Source of the DNA: Candidatus Paracaedibacteraceae bacterium
GTDB lineage: Bacteria > Pseudomonadota > Alphaproteobacteria > Paracaedibacterales > Paracaedibacteraceae
DNA length: 48,418 bases
Direction: 5' to 3'
Assembly: GCA_019459505.1 (NCBI GenBank)
Contig: JAIBEV010000051.1
Coordinates: 1 to 48,418 of the forward strand
The notes under the pieces are model-generated. The model ran no database searches. It had not been told where the DNA came from and saw nothing but the letters and a program-made list of their open reading frames with translations. Made by a program: the position numbers and the translations under genes. This document shows, in pieces, positions 16,271 through 24,701 of the stretch; the stretch's first letter is position 1, and each line of letters starts with the position of its first letter.

Positions 16271-18436
16271 CTAAGCGCATAAATGCTTTGATATAAGGGA
16301 CCAACGCTTTTGCATAGTTTTATTGCTCACCGCGATCCCTAAAGCTCTTTTCTGTCCTATTAAAATAACGAGCTTTTTGCCTCGGGTAATTCCTGTATAG
16401 ACAAGGTTCTTTTGCAACATGGGGTAATGCTGAGTAAATAAGGGAATGATGACAACCGGGTATTCTGATCCTTGGGATTTATGAATTGTCATTGCATAAG
16501 CTAAAACAATTTCATCAAGGTCACTGAAATCATAGTGAACGTCTTTCCCCTCAAAACTTATAATCAGTTCTCCTTCTTCTATATCGATGCTTTTAATAAA
16601 ACCGATGTCTCCATTATAGACTTCTTTGTCATAATTGTTTTCTATTTGCATCACCTTGTCCCCAAGGCTAAACCAAATCCCAAACTTTTGAACGCTTGTT
16701 GTTGGCTGAGGTGGGTTTAAAGCTTGCTGTAATTCGGTGTTTAGATTACGCGAGCCTACTATTCCTCGCGTCATGGGACAAAGCACTTGAATGTCATGAA
16801 GGGGAGAATAATCAAACGTGTTCGGCAAGCGTGTGGTTACGAGATCGACAATCTGCTTAAGTCCTTGTTCAGCGTCAGGTGTTTCGATAAAAAAGAAATC
16901 AGATGTAGGTCCATACCCTTTTAGGTTGGGCATAATTCCTAGATTGATACTGCGGGCAATTGCGACAATAATGCTTTGAGCCCCTTGCCTAAAAGTTTCT
17001 GTAAGATGAATGAACGGAATGACCTTAGAGGCAATTAAATCAGCGAGTACTTGACCGGGACCGACTGAGGGTAATTGATCTTGATCCCCGACAAAAATCA
17101 CAGCGGCATTTAAAGGAACTGCCTTTAGAAGGGCATGCATTAAAGGAACATCAACCATGGAAACTTCATCGACTATAAGAACATCACAGGGAAGAGGCAG
17201 CTCTTCATTGTAATTAAACCTTCCCGTTTTAGGATTAATGTTCAAGAGCCTATGGATGGTTTTAGCTTCCATCCCTGTGGCTTGTGCCATTCGTTGAGCC
17301 GCCCGCCCTGTCGGCGCACATAAAGCTAGTTTTACCTGCTTGGATTGTAAGATTTGTAGAATGGACCTGAGCAACGTTGTTTTCCCAACGCCCGGGCCTC
17401 CGGTAATGATGGTTACTTTATGGGTCAGCGCCTTGATGAGGGCTTGTTTTTGAGAAAGGGACAAAGAAAGGGCGTTATGATGTTCTACCCAATTAATGGC
17501 TGCGTTGATATTAAATGGGGGCCACGGCAAATCTGAGGTGTTTAAGTCTCGTAACTTCTGCGCTATTCCTTTTTCAGCATGGTATAAGCCTTGCAAAAAA
17601 ATGCAACTCTTTTCACCAATATTATCTTCGATAACGGTGCCCCCTTGAAGCTCGAGGTTTACAGCTTCTTGTAATATTGCCTGCTCAATCCCTAAAAGCT
17701 CTTGGCAAGAAGAAAGCAAAGTTTCGATAGGCAGGCCACAATGCCCCTCATCCATCGCTTTTGCCAAAGCATAACTAATGCCTGCTCGGGCTCTAATAAG
17801 AGAATCTTTGCCAATTCCTAAGTGCATGGCAATTTTATCAGCCGTGACAAAGCCGATCCCTCTAATATCTTGAGCAAGTCGATAAGGATTTTCTTGAATA
17901 AGTCGAATAGCATTATTGCCATAAGTTTTGTAAATACGAACCGCCCTTGTCGTACTAACACCGTAAGAGTGTAAGAACAGCATAATGGTTCGAATAGCTT
18001 TTTGGTCGGCCCATCCTTTAATAATTTTCTGTTGTCTATAAGGGCCTATGCCCGGAATTGTTTGGAGTTTGGACGAATCTGCCTCTATAACTTCAAAAAC
18101 ACCTTCCCCAAAAGCTTGGACAAGTTTTTTGGCATAAATAGGGCCAATGCCTTTAATAAGGCCTGACGCTAAATACTTTTCAATTCCTTCCAACGTTGTT
18201 GGCGGTGTTAAATGCAGGGTTGTCGCTTTGAACTGCTGGCCATATTGACGATCTTGGATCCATATACCGTGAGCCTCAACCCATTCCCCAGCACTGACAG
18301 CCGGTAAAGAGCCAACTATAGTTACAAGCTCTTTATGGCCTTTAACTGTGGCTCTTAAGACGCAAAACCCGTTTTCTTCATTGTGAAAAGTTATGCGTTC
18401 TACCAAGCCACCGATTGTTTCCAACGGTTGGTTCAT
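16271..18436 (-). CDS. recD2: RecD2-type ATP-dependent DNA helicase
   Basis: A 721-residue superfamily 1B helicase. Residues ~90-205 hold helix-hairpin-helix elements (GLIKGIGPIYAKKL, IPGIGPYRQQK, IRGIGF), the N-terminal hallmark of RecD2 as opposed to RecBCD RecD. Walker A is GGPGVGKTT (346-354), Walker B DVLIVDEVSMVD, motif III VGDQDQLPSVGPG, and the C-terminal motif reads AMTIHKSQGSEYPVV. RecD2 unwinds DNA 5' to 3' in repair. It is a little shorter than Bacillus homologues (about 800). It sits downstream of traD in the same orientation, where F-like systems keep traI, whose C-terminal half is also a RecD-like helicase, so a role in transfer is possible but unproved. Confidence 0.85.
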   Translation of the reverse strand: MNQPLETIGGLVERITFHNEENGFCVLRATVKGHKELVTIVGSLPAVSAGEWVEAHGIWIQDRQYGQQFKATTLHLTPPTTLEGIEKYLASGLIKGIGPIYAKKLVQAFGEGVFEVIEADSSKLQTIPGIGPYRQQKIIKGWADQKAIRTIMLFLHSYGVSTTRAVRIYKTYGNNAIRLIQENPYRLAQDIRGIGFVTADKIAMHLGIGKDSLIRARAGISYALAKAMDEGHCGLPIETLLSSCQELLGIEQAILQEAVNLELQGGTVIEDNIGEKSCIFLQGLYHAEKGIAQKLRDLNTSDLPWPPFNINAAINWVEHHNALSLSLSQKQALIKALTHKVTIITGGPGVGKTTLLRSILQILQSKQVKLALCAPTGRAAQRMAQATGMEAKTIHRLLNINPKTGRFNYNEELPLPCDVLIVDEVSMVDVPLMHALLKAVPLNAAVIFVGDQDQLPSVGPGQVLADLIASKVIPFIHLTETFRQGAQSIIVAIARSINLGIMPNLKGYGPTSDFFFIETPDAEQGLKQIVDLVTTRLPNTFDYSPLHDIQVLCPMTRGIVGSRNLNTELQQALNPPQPTTSVQKFGIWFSLGDKVMQIENNYDKEVYNGDIGFIKSIDIEEGELIISFEGKDVHYDFSDLDEIVLAYAMTIHKSQGSEYPVVIIPLFTQHYPMLQKNLVYTGITRGKKLVILIGQKRALGIAVSNKTMQKRWSLISKHLCA

Positions 18437-18910
18437 TAATAAAACTTACCTTAATTTTCTTAGACAAGAATGACCTAAATAACCCTGGAAGTATAGGTGT
18501 AATTGTAGACTCATTAATCTAGAAACAGCATAAATTGTTTATTGTATACGGACACGACGTTTAAAAAATATAACAATTTGGAAAATTGGGATCCCTTCTC
18601 TTAAAGAGGGGATAAACAGAAAAATATAAGATTTCCAAGCTCTTTAATCTTCTGGGAGGAAAATTGTAGACTCATGTTTGTCTAAATATTACTGGGGCAT
18701 ATTTCCTTGTAATGCATAAGTTGCCAACGGAACTGATTTATAAGCCGTACACCATGTAAACTGAATCATACGTGCGTTCTAGCCTTTAATTGTTCAGAAG
18801 TAAGTGTTTTAAAATCTAGCGGCTGGTTGATAAGGATCTTCCTAGCTGTTTCTCCAAATAAGCCTAAGGCTAGGCCACTTAATACTAAAAATGATGTTGA
18901 AATTGTACAC
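18437..18910. other. Gap between traD and recD2 with a possible gene remnant
   Basis: No intact gene is visible. On the minus strand from about 18907 to 18765 a ~48-codon open stretch follows the traD stop in another frame. It contains a hydrophobic segment (TSFLVLSGLALGLFG), then ILINQPLDFKTLTSEQLKAR, and ends at a TGA that overlaps a 26-codon frame (ATGA). There is no clear start codon, so this could be the remains of a small membrane-protein gene. The rest shows no structure I can name. Confidence 0.3.
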
Positions 18911-20767
18911 TTATACGTTCTTTAGGCCGTCCTTTTCTGATTCACCATGAACTTTGATTTTGAGAATATTAAGCTTGAGAGGTTGTTCTCCTAGGGAACC
19001 TGATTCACTCATAGCTTCATCTTTCCCTTCCATATTTTCTTCATGAATTTCCTTAACACTCTTTAAAGGGGGGATGAAAGCCGAGTTCTTAGACTCAATA
19101 TTTTTATAATTAAAGGTCAATTTTGTCACTGGATAATCTTCGGGTAGCTTAATATAAGCCTCCAAGTCTTTAAGAATTAAAAACTCAGAGTACGGGATAA
19201 TCGCTTTTTGTTTTTTATGCTCGTTAATGGTAACACCATCTCGCATTTGATGAGCCCCAAATGAGATTCCCTCACTATTCTCTAGAATTTCATGCTCCCC
19301 TATCATTCGTGATATCCATTGAGCCGTATCGGTATCAGGGGAGCGGAAAAATATCTTCGTGTTATAAAGACTCGACATGGTTTTGCGGCATTCATGGCCA
19401 TACACCTTGTCAATTTGGCTAATGTTCTGTAAGCCTGAGACAATGCAGCCGCCATATTTCCGGATCTCAGCCAAAGCTTTGGGCAGCGCTTCAATTTTGT
19501 TGAGAGATTGCTTCTCATCAATGATAAACCAAATCCTTCTTTGATAGTCAGGGCGACAAGACATGAGAGCATTGATGGCACTATTAAGCCAGGTTGATAA
19601 TAAGGGCCTTAAGGTTTCTCGTTGATCAGGCATCGCCGCTAAAAACAACCATCCTTTTTGGGCGTCATCTTGAATCCATTCTCGAATAGAAAAACCATGG
19701 TCAGAATCTGGAATGAGGTGAAGGGATTTTAAATGCGTTGATAAGCTGACCCGAATGGAGGCCGCTGTTTTATCAGCTGCAATATCCACCAACGACGCCG
19801 CGGCTGTATGGGCGTAAAATCCCTGAATCTTCGCCAAGGGTTTATGAACGGCATAGTCTAAAAGACTTTTAATTGAAGGGTTCTTGCTCCTTTTAAGAAT
19901 TTTAACCGTTTCAGCAAAAAGCAACCGACTGGCATCGGACCAAAACGGATCGTGCAGCGTTTGAGGGATTAAGCTTGAGGCAAAATCATCAATTTGAATA
20001 TCCGTTTGGCATTCTTTCCATAAATCCCAGCCCTGAGAGCGCGCGTCTAAAGGATTGAGGAGAATATCTGTCTTAGGATTATAGAACTTCTCCACAAAGG
20101 TACCCGTTGTATCAACAATAATGGCTTTATGCTGTTTGTCTCTAATTTGAGGAAGAAGATGGTTAAAGGTATTTGTTTTACCCGCTCCTGTGGTGCCGAC
20201 AATCAATATATGCTTGGTCTCACTGTCCTTTATTAAGGGTAAACCCGACAAAGTCAGATTGGAGGCCTTTTTATCTTTTTGAATCAATTTAATTAATTTC
20301 TTGAGGGGGATAACATCCCCTCCCGCTAAAATTTCTTTCTTCCTAATAGCTTTGCCTCGCAAAAACCAGAAGAAACAAATGATGAAAAAGGTCATTATAA
20401 AAACAAGCAAAGACCTCAGCATCGCGGTCAATAATTGCTTTTTAAAATTCTGCACTATTTTCTTAATACCCGGGTTAGCGACGATATCCCTGCATCTAAC
20501 AGATATGGTTTTGCCTCTAAGGGTGGGAATACCTTGCGTAAATCTAGCAGGATCGCCGATAGGAATCTGAAGTTTCATTAAGGATGCATAATAAGCAGCA
20601 ATATAGGATTTTTCAGTCCCATTAGTTGCAGTGAAGGCCGTCATCCCAAAAAAGCAAAAACTGACCAGAAAACTGATACAGAGTGTGCTTTTCATGACTT
20701 GACCAATCATCCTCAGATTGTGGAGGGCTACTTGACCGCCCTGGGTCATTGTTCTTGCTGGACTCAT
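18911..20767 (-). CDS. traD: TraD-type type IV coupling protein
   Basis: A 618-residue VirD4/TraD ATPase. Two N-terminal membrane helices (~27-47 and ~115-136) bracket a periplasmic loop. Walker A is GTTGAGKT (191-198) in HILIVGTTGAGKTNTF, and the Walker B region reads IWFIIDEKQSL. It docks the relaxosome to the transfer channel and pumps DNA. It is shorter than F TraD (717), mainly in the C-terminal tail that binds relaxosome proteins. It is separated from traG by an opposite-strand insert and so needs its own promoter, which must lie in the 80 bp shared with the divergent relBE-like pair. An AGAGGTTAAG sequence precedes the ATG. Confidence 0.92.
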   Translation of the reverse strand: MSPARTMTQGGQVALHNLRMIGQVMKSTLCISFLVSFCFFGMTAFTATNGTEKSYIAAYYASLMKLQIPIGDPARFTQGIPTLRGKTISVRCRDIVANPGIKKIVQNFKKQLLTAMLRSLLVFIMTFFIICFFWFLRGKAIRKKEILAGGDVIPLKKLIKLIQKDKKASNLTLSGLPLIKDSETKHILIVGTTGAGKTNTFNHLLPQIRDKQHKAIIVDTTGTFVEKFYNPKTDILLNPLDARSQGWDLWKECQTDIQIDDFASSLIPQTLHDPFWSDASRLLFAETVKILKRSKNPSIKSLLDYAVHKPLAKIQGFYAHTAAASLVDIAADKTAASIRVSLSTHLKSLHLIPDSDHGFSIREWIQDDAQKGWLFLAAMPDQRETLRPLLSTWLNSAINALMSCRPDYQRRIWFIIDEKQSLNKIEALPKALAEIRKYGGCIVSGLQNISQIDKVYGHECRKTMSSLYNTKIFFRSPDTDTAQWISRMIGEHEILENSEGISFGAHQMRDGVTINEHKKQKAIIPYSEFLILKDLEAYIKLPEDYPVTKLTFNYKNIESKNSAFIPPLKSVKEIHEENMEGKDEAMSESGSLGEQPLKLNILKIKVHGESEKDGLKNV

Positions 20768-20796
20768 CTTAACCTCTTAAAAATTTAAATCTGCCC

Positions 20797-20826
20797 TTGT
20801 ATTACAGTGTAATACACCTATATACT
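20797..20826 (+). promoter_or_regulatory. Operator-promoter shared by the relBE-like pair and traD
   Basis: TGTATTACAGTGTAATACA (20798-20816) is a perfect palindrome with 9-bp arms and a single central base. It lies between -35-like TTGTAT (20797-20802) and -10-like TATACT (20821-20826), spacing 18 bp, for the plus-strand toxin-antitoxin genes. Its edge is 30 bp from the traD start on the other strand, so the same repressor may influence both transcripts. Confidence 0.65.
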
Positions 20827-20847
20827 ATAAGTGAAAGGGGTAAAAAA

Positions 20848-21063
20848 ATGCTGACAGTCCGTGTTCCAGACTCAATGGAAAAACAACTTGGCGATTTAGC
20901 CTTAAAGACCAACCGAAGTAAAAGCTATTGGGTAAAAAAGGCCATTGAGGAGCTTTTAGAAGATCGCAATGATTATCTAGAGGCCCTCTCGGCTTATGAA
21001 AAAGAAGGAAAACGCTTTTCATCCGATGAAGTTGAGACCATGCTTGGCCTAAAAGATGAGTGA
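20848..21063 (+). CDS. RelB/ribbon-helix-helix antitoxin
   Basis: The ATG at 20848, after AAAGGGG, is chosen over an upstream ATG at 20797 that lies inside the operator. The 71-residue product opens with the ribbon strand LTVRVPDSMEKQL and a helix RSKSYWVKKAIEELLED, classic for RHH antitoxins. The acidic tail ends in VETMLGLKDE. It overlaps the toxin gene by 8 bp. It is expected to bind the palindrome at 20798-20816 as a dimer of dimers. Confidence 0.85.
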   Translation: MLTVRVPDSMEKQLGDLALKTNRSKSYWVKKAIEELLEDRNDYLEALSAYEKEGKRFSSDEVETMLGLKDE

Positions 21064-21325
21064 TTGGTCTCTCGAATTTAAGGAAAGCAGTTTCAAAGAT
21101 TTGTCTAAGTTGGACAAACCCATCCAAAAGAAGATTATGCAGTACTTGAAAACGCAGGTAATTGCCTCCAATAATCCCCGGCTTTTTGGCAAACAGCTCT
21201 CGGGGCCGTTGAAAGAATTCTGGCGATATCGGGTCGGTGACTACCGGGTCATCTGTTCGATAGAAGATCGTGAGCTTATCGTGCTTGTCATTAAGGTGAA
21301 ACACCGTAAAGAAGCCTACGAATGA
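21056..21325 (+). CDS. RelE-family mRNA interferase toxin
   Basis: An 89-residue RelE protein with WSLEFKESSFKDLSKLDK, the middle NNPRLFGKQLSGPLKEFWRY, then RVGDYRVICSIEDRELIVLV and a C-terminal KVKHRKEAY. The conserved basic and aromatic residues of RelE (Arg in YRVGDYRVI, the KVKHRKEAY tail) are present, so it looks active. It cuts mRNA at the ribosomal A site. It follows the RHH antitoxin with an 8-bp overlap, and the pair lies between traG and traD on the strand opposite to both. Confidence 0.9.
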   Translation: MSDWSLEFKESSFKDLSKLDKPIQKKIMQYLKTQVIASNNPRLFGKQLSGPLKEFWRYRVGDYRVICSIEDRELIVLVIKVKHRKEAYE

Positions 21326-21388
21326 CAATTGGATTAAATAGACTTTTAAGTCAGATTTGATAGAGTGATCAGTGAAGGAATCAGAGAT

Positions 21389-21976
21389 ATGACAGAGACT
21401 ATCCAAACGATCGGTATGAGAAAACCATTTTATGCGACTTATCGCTTGATCCTCAGCATTCTTGCAGCCGTATGGTCGGGAATTGACGGTTCTCCTTTGC
21501 CCTATTGTGTCTTCCTGTTGGCCAGCATCGCTCTTGATTGGCTTATTCTTGGAAAACTGGGCTACAAAGAGTTTTCTTGCCTGACTGCTGTCACTCAAAG
21601 TCATATTGTGTTGGATGATTACGCTATCCGTATGATGAAGTATCGACGCTTTGCCGTCCCCTTGACCTTTATTCTCATGGGCTGTTGGTATCTCTTTTCT
21701 AAGAAGCATATCGTTGAGTATCCTATTCCGATTTTGATCTACGCCGGCTTGGTTATTGGCCATAAGGTTTATCATCTCTATCGTTACGGCTTTTTAACAG
21801 CTTATCCTTTTGAGGCCTCTCCACAGCAGGTTCCCCCTCACGAGATCGCTTTTGACCCCCAGCACCCTTTGTTCCGGCACAACCCTGCTGATCCAAGTCG
21901 TCCTGGAACTGTTGGAAGTCCCTATACCCCTAATCAATCGAGTCAACAACATTTCCCCTCACAGCTTTTCTCTTAG
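21389..21976 (+). CDS. Four-helix inner-membrane protein in the traS position
   Basis: The ATG at 21389 has GAAGGA nine bases upstream and is preferred to a GTG at 21365. The 195-residue product has four predicted membrane helices (about residues 12-30, 38-58, 88-105 and 113-132) and a Pro/Ser/Gln-rich soluble tail of ~60 residues. I do not recognise a family. In F, the gene between traG and traD is traS, a small inner-membrane entry-exclusion protein that acts against TraG. This gene has the same position and general build but the opposite orientation, so the analogy is inference. Its last 47 bases overlap the 3' end of traG in antisense. Confidence 0.55.
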   Translation: MTETIQTIGMRKPFYATYRLILSILAAVWSGIDGSPLPYCVFLLASIALDWLILGKLGYKEFSCLTAVTQSHIVLDDYAIRMMKYRRFAVPLTFILMGCWYLFSKKHIVEYPIPILIYAGLVIGHKVYHLYRYGFLTAYPFEASPQQVPPHEIAFDPQHPLFRHNPADPSRPGTVGSPYTPNQSSQQHFPSQLFS

Positions 21977-24689
21977 CCAGCTTTACGGTGGATTTTTTTC
22001 TTGCTCTTTCGTGTTGACCCGACAATTTTCTTTGCGCTTCTTCAAATTCAGACGCCCCCATTTTTTGATTAATGGTATTCATATGGCCACTTGAAGAGTC
22101 TCGGGTTTCAGCAAGACCTTCATTAATAGCCTCTGCTGTGACGCCAATGTTTGTATTCTTCTTTAAGGATTCATAGTCGCTTGTTGTGACGGGGTTTTCT
22201 AGTCGATGCTCTTCATAAAACTGCTGGGGCTCTCGTCGATGTAAAGACAGGGAGCCCCCTGTAGAAAGATTAGATTGACGATGTTTCATATAGTCCCCAG
22301 CCATTTGTAAATATTCTTGTTGATGTCCTGTTTGCCATTGTGCCGCCGCTATAGTATCTCCCCCAAATTTTCGATCTGCGACATAAGACAACACATCCCG
22401 ATTAATATTTCCAGAAGATCCAATACTATTCTGTTCACTGAAGGCTGCGGTCTTAGACCACATTCTCGATGTATTCAGGCTATTTGTTGCTTGATCATTA
22501 TAAGAGATTGATTGAGAAAAATTTGCTTGAGCCTGATCCATGCTCTGGACGAGGCTAGAATTAGAAATTGATCCTTTATGGTCCTCCATGTATTGCATGC
22601 CTGCATTGAAGTTTTCTGCAAAGGATCGAGTCAGGCCAGACTGTTCAAATTTTTTGATTAGTTCATTTTCTCTTGCTGTAAAATTGCTGTTTAGATTTCC
22701 TCCAACCGATGCCCCTAATGAGCCTAATATTTTTTGTCCCATCCCAGAGTTAGAAGATATGCCGGCGTTTAACCCAGCCTGTAAGCCAATGGCCGTGGCC
22801 CGATCAGCTGATATTTGGTTATCTCTTGCAAAGTTGGTTACAATATCATTGGCTTGATTCAAAGAATTTTGGGCTTGAGCGGATTCAGTTGTCCCAAAGG
22901 TGTCGGCCAGTGTATTGTTCTTGCTGACAGAATCCATAACAGAATAGATCTTATTAAAGCCTTGTTGGGAACTTTGGAGGGCGGCTTGACTTTGCTGGAA
23001 TGCTGCTTGTTCATTCATACTAACATTAATCCCTGCAATTTGAGACATCATACTGTTGGTGTTAACGTTGGATCCTAACTGAGTTTGAGTTTCTTGGAAT
23101 ATCTCATTACCATTTGAAGCTGTAATTGTCGTTAATTGACCATCATCTACCCTCGCACCATAGGATAAAGATGAGCCAAGCTGCTGTTGGGCAATCTGAG
23201 CATTAGCAATGGAGCGATAGTTGAGAGTTTGGCTGTCAAAGGTTGTGTTACCATCTACCATTTCTGCGGCTGCCTTTGACGCACTGGCTTCAATGCCGCG
23301 CGTGGACGATGCTGCCATTTGTGACATGGCATAGCCGCCCCCAGAAATAAGAGCCCAACTAAAGAAAGGGACCCCTATTTGTAAAGATTGAATCCAGCAA
23401 TAGGCATCAAAGGCAGAGTCGGAAAGCAGATTTTGCGTGGCAATTGTAAGATTCGTGTCAATACCAATTAAATTTGAAGCCACGGCTCTGGCCGCCATTA
23501 TTTCACCTAACCCATCTAAAATGGCATAGAAGATGGGCCATGTCGCTAACCATGTCATAATCTTCATCCAATTTAAAATAAGCTTTAGACCATTTGGGAG
23601 TAATGTTAAAGGCGCAATAATGGCAGCCAGCATTAGCGCTAATCCAAAGAGGGTCATATGGAGAGTTGGAATTCCCTCCCCCGCATTGGCGGCTGAAACC
23701 AACCAACCGGCATTTTGTTGAGCTTTGGATCGGGTCGCATTCATCCGAATCAGGTCAGGATCAATTCTTCCTAATCCTTTTTCATCTCTTTCAGAATCAA
23801 GAGCCTCCCTATAGGCATTAATTAATAAGGATTGTTGAATAATATCGGCTGCTGTAGCCGTTTTGGAGGTGAGTTTCTGCCATCCATCCCCAAAATAACT
23901 TAAAAGTTTTTGTTTAGCTTTATCTCCATTATCTGTTCGATTAAATATTTTGGAAGCAAAACTCGAGAGATTTCTCTCCTTTTCAATATCCATTAACCCT
24001 CTAACCTTCGCTATACACTCCTTACACGTCACAAAGGTGGACGTTCCTATTTGATCTTTCCAATACATTCCCAGAGTCGGATGAGCGTTTTGGTCAATAA
24101 AACCTAAAATGTCTTCAGTTTCTAAGGCAGCTTTTTTACCGGGCCGGATATTGGTGAAAACATAAGGCCACATAAAACATCGAGAAACAAAATCTCTAAG
24201 GTTTTCCCGGCTAACAGGATCTTTAATCACGACATTTCTCGCCATACTAGCCAGCCGCGCCCCAAACATTAAGCCGGTTGTTGAGTATTTTGCAGTGGAC
24301 GTGGGAGAGGTAAAGATAGGCTCAATGGACTGAGTAATATGCTTACTAACTGACGATGTCAATGAGGCAATAACAGCAATGCCGAAGGGGACATTATCAA
24401 TTCTTGAGTATTTCTGATTGGCGTCCACTTCATCAATAAGGTGTACCGTTGTCGTGATGCCAAAAAATAAAGTTGTTAAGAACAAGAACGGAAGATACAT
24501 TTTCTTAAATAAATCAAAAGGCTGGCCTTTGGCAATTGCCTGTGCGCCAATCCAAAAAGCTGCAAAAGTAGCCGTGACGCCCCCGAGAGAAGAGAAATAC
24601 TTATTTTCTGTTTTAAACAGAATGGCAATCCCATTAAAAATCTTCCATAGAATTTCACCCCCACCAAAGGTATAGACAGCCAGATCCAT
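21930..24689 (-). CDS. traG: TraG mating-pair stabilisation / pilus assembly protein
   Basis: A 919-residue TraG_N-type protein. The N-terminal third carries several membrane helices, followed by a periplasmic region with Cys residues and a further hydrophobic block around residues 345-460. The C-terminal ~450 residues are polar, rich in Gln, Ser, Asn and Ala, and predicted coiled or helical, as in F TraG (938 aa), whose C-terminal part stabilises mating pairs and contacts the recipient. GGAGAAAG precedes the ATG. It follows traH after 12 bp. The 3' end overlaps the convergent membrane-protein gene by 47 bp. Confidence 0.92.
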   Translation of the reverse strand: MDLAVYTFGGGEILWKIFNGIAILFKTENKYFSSLGGVTATFAAFWIGAQAIAKGQPFDLFKKMYLPFLFLTTLFFGITTTVHLIDEVDANQKYSRIDNVPFGIAVIASLTSSVSKHITQSIEPIFTSPTSTAKYSTTGLMFGARLASMARNVVIKDPVSRENLRDFVSRCFMWPYVFTNIRPGKKAALETEDILGFIDQNAHPTLGMYWKDQIGTSTFVTCKECIAKVRGLMDIEKERNLSSFASKIFNRTDNGDKAKQKLLSYFGDGWQKLTSKTATAADIIQQSLLINAYREALDSERDEKGLGRIDPDLIRMNATRSKAQQNAGWLVSAANAGEGIPTLHMTLFGLALMLAAIIAPLTLLPNGLKLILNWMKIMTWLATWPIFYAILDGLGEIMAARAVASNLIGIDTNLTIATQNLLSDSAFDAYCWIQSLQIGVPFFSWALISGGGYAMSQMAASSTRGIEASASKAAAEMVDGNTTFDSQTLNYRSIANAQIAQQQLGSSLSYGARVDDGQLTTITASNGNEIFQETQTQLGSNVNTNSMMSQIAGINVSMNEQAAFQQSQAALQSSQQGFNKIYSVMDSVSKNNTLADTFGTTESAQAQNSLNQANDIVTNFARDNQISADRATAIGLQAGLNAGISSNSGMGQKILGSLGASVGGNLNSNFTARENELIKKFEQSGLTRSFAENFNAGMQYMEDHKGSISNSSLVQSMDQAQANFSQSISYNDQATNSLNTSRMWSKTAAFSEQNSIGSSGNINRDVLSYVADRKFGGDTIAAAQWQTGHQQEYLQMAGDYMKHRQSNLSTGGSLSLHRREPQQFYEEHRLENPVTTSDYESLKKNTNIGVTAEAINEGLAETRDSSSGHMNTINQKMGASEFEEAQRKLSGQHERARKKSTVKLAKRKAVRGNVVDSID

Positions 24690-24701
24690 TATCTTTCTCC
24701 T

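Noticed and set aside
20825-21775. A 316-codon open frame on the minus strand covering the relBE-like pair and the membrane-protein gene
   Set aside because: It is antisense to two well-supported genes with recognisable families and ribosome sites, has no recognisable domain and no ribosome site of its own. It is a by-product of the codon use of the plus-strand genes.
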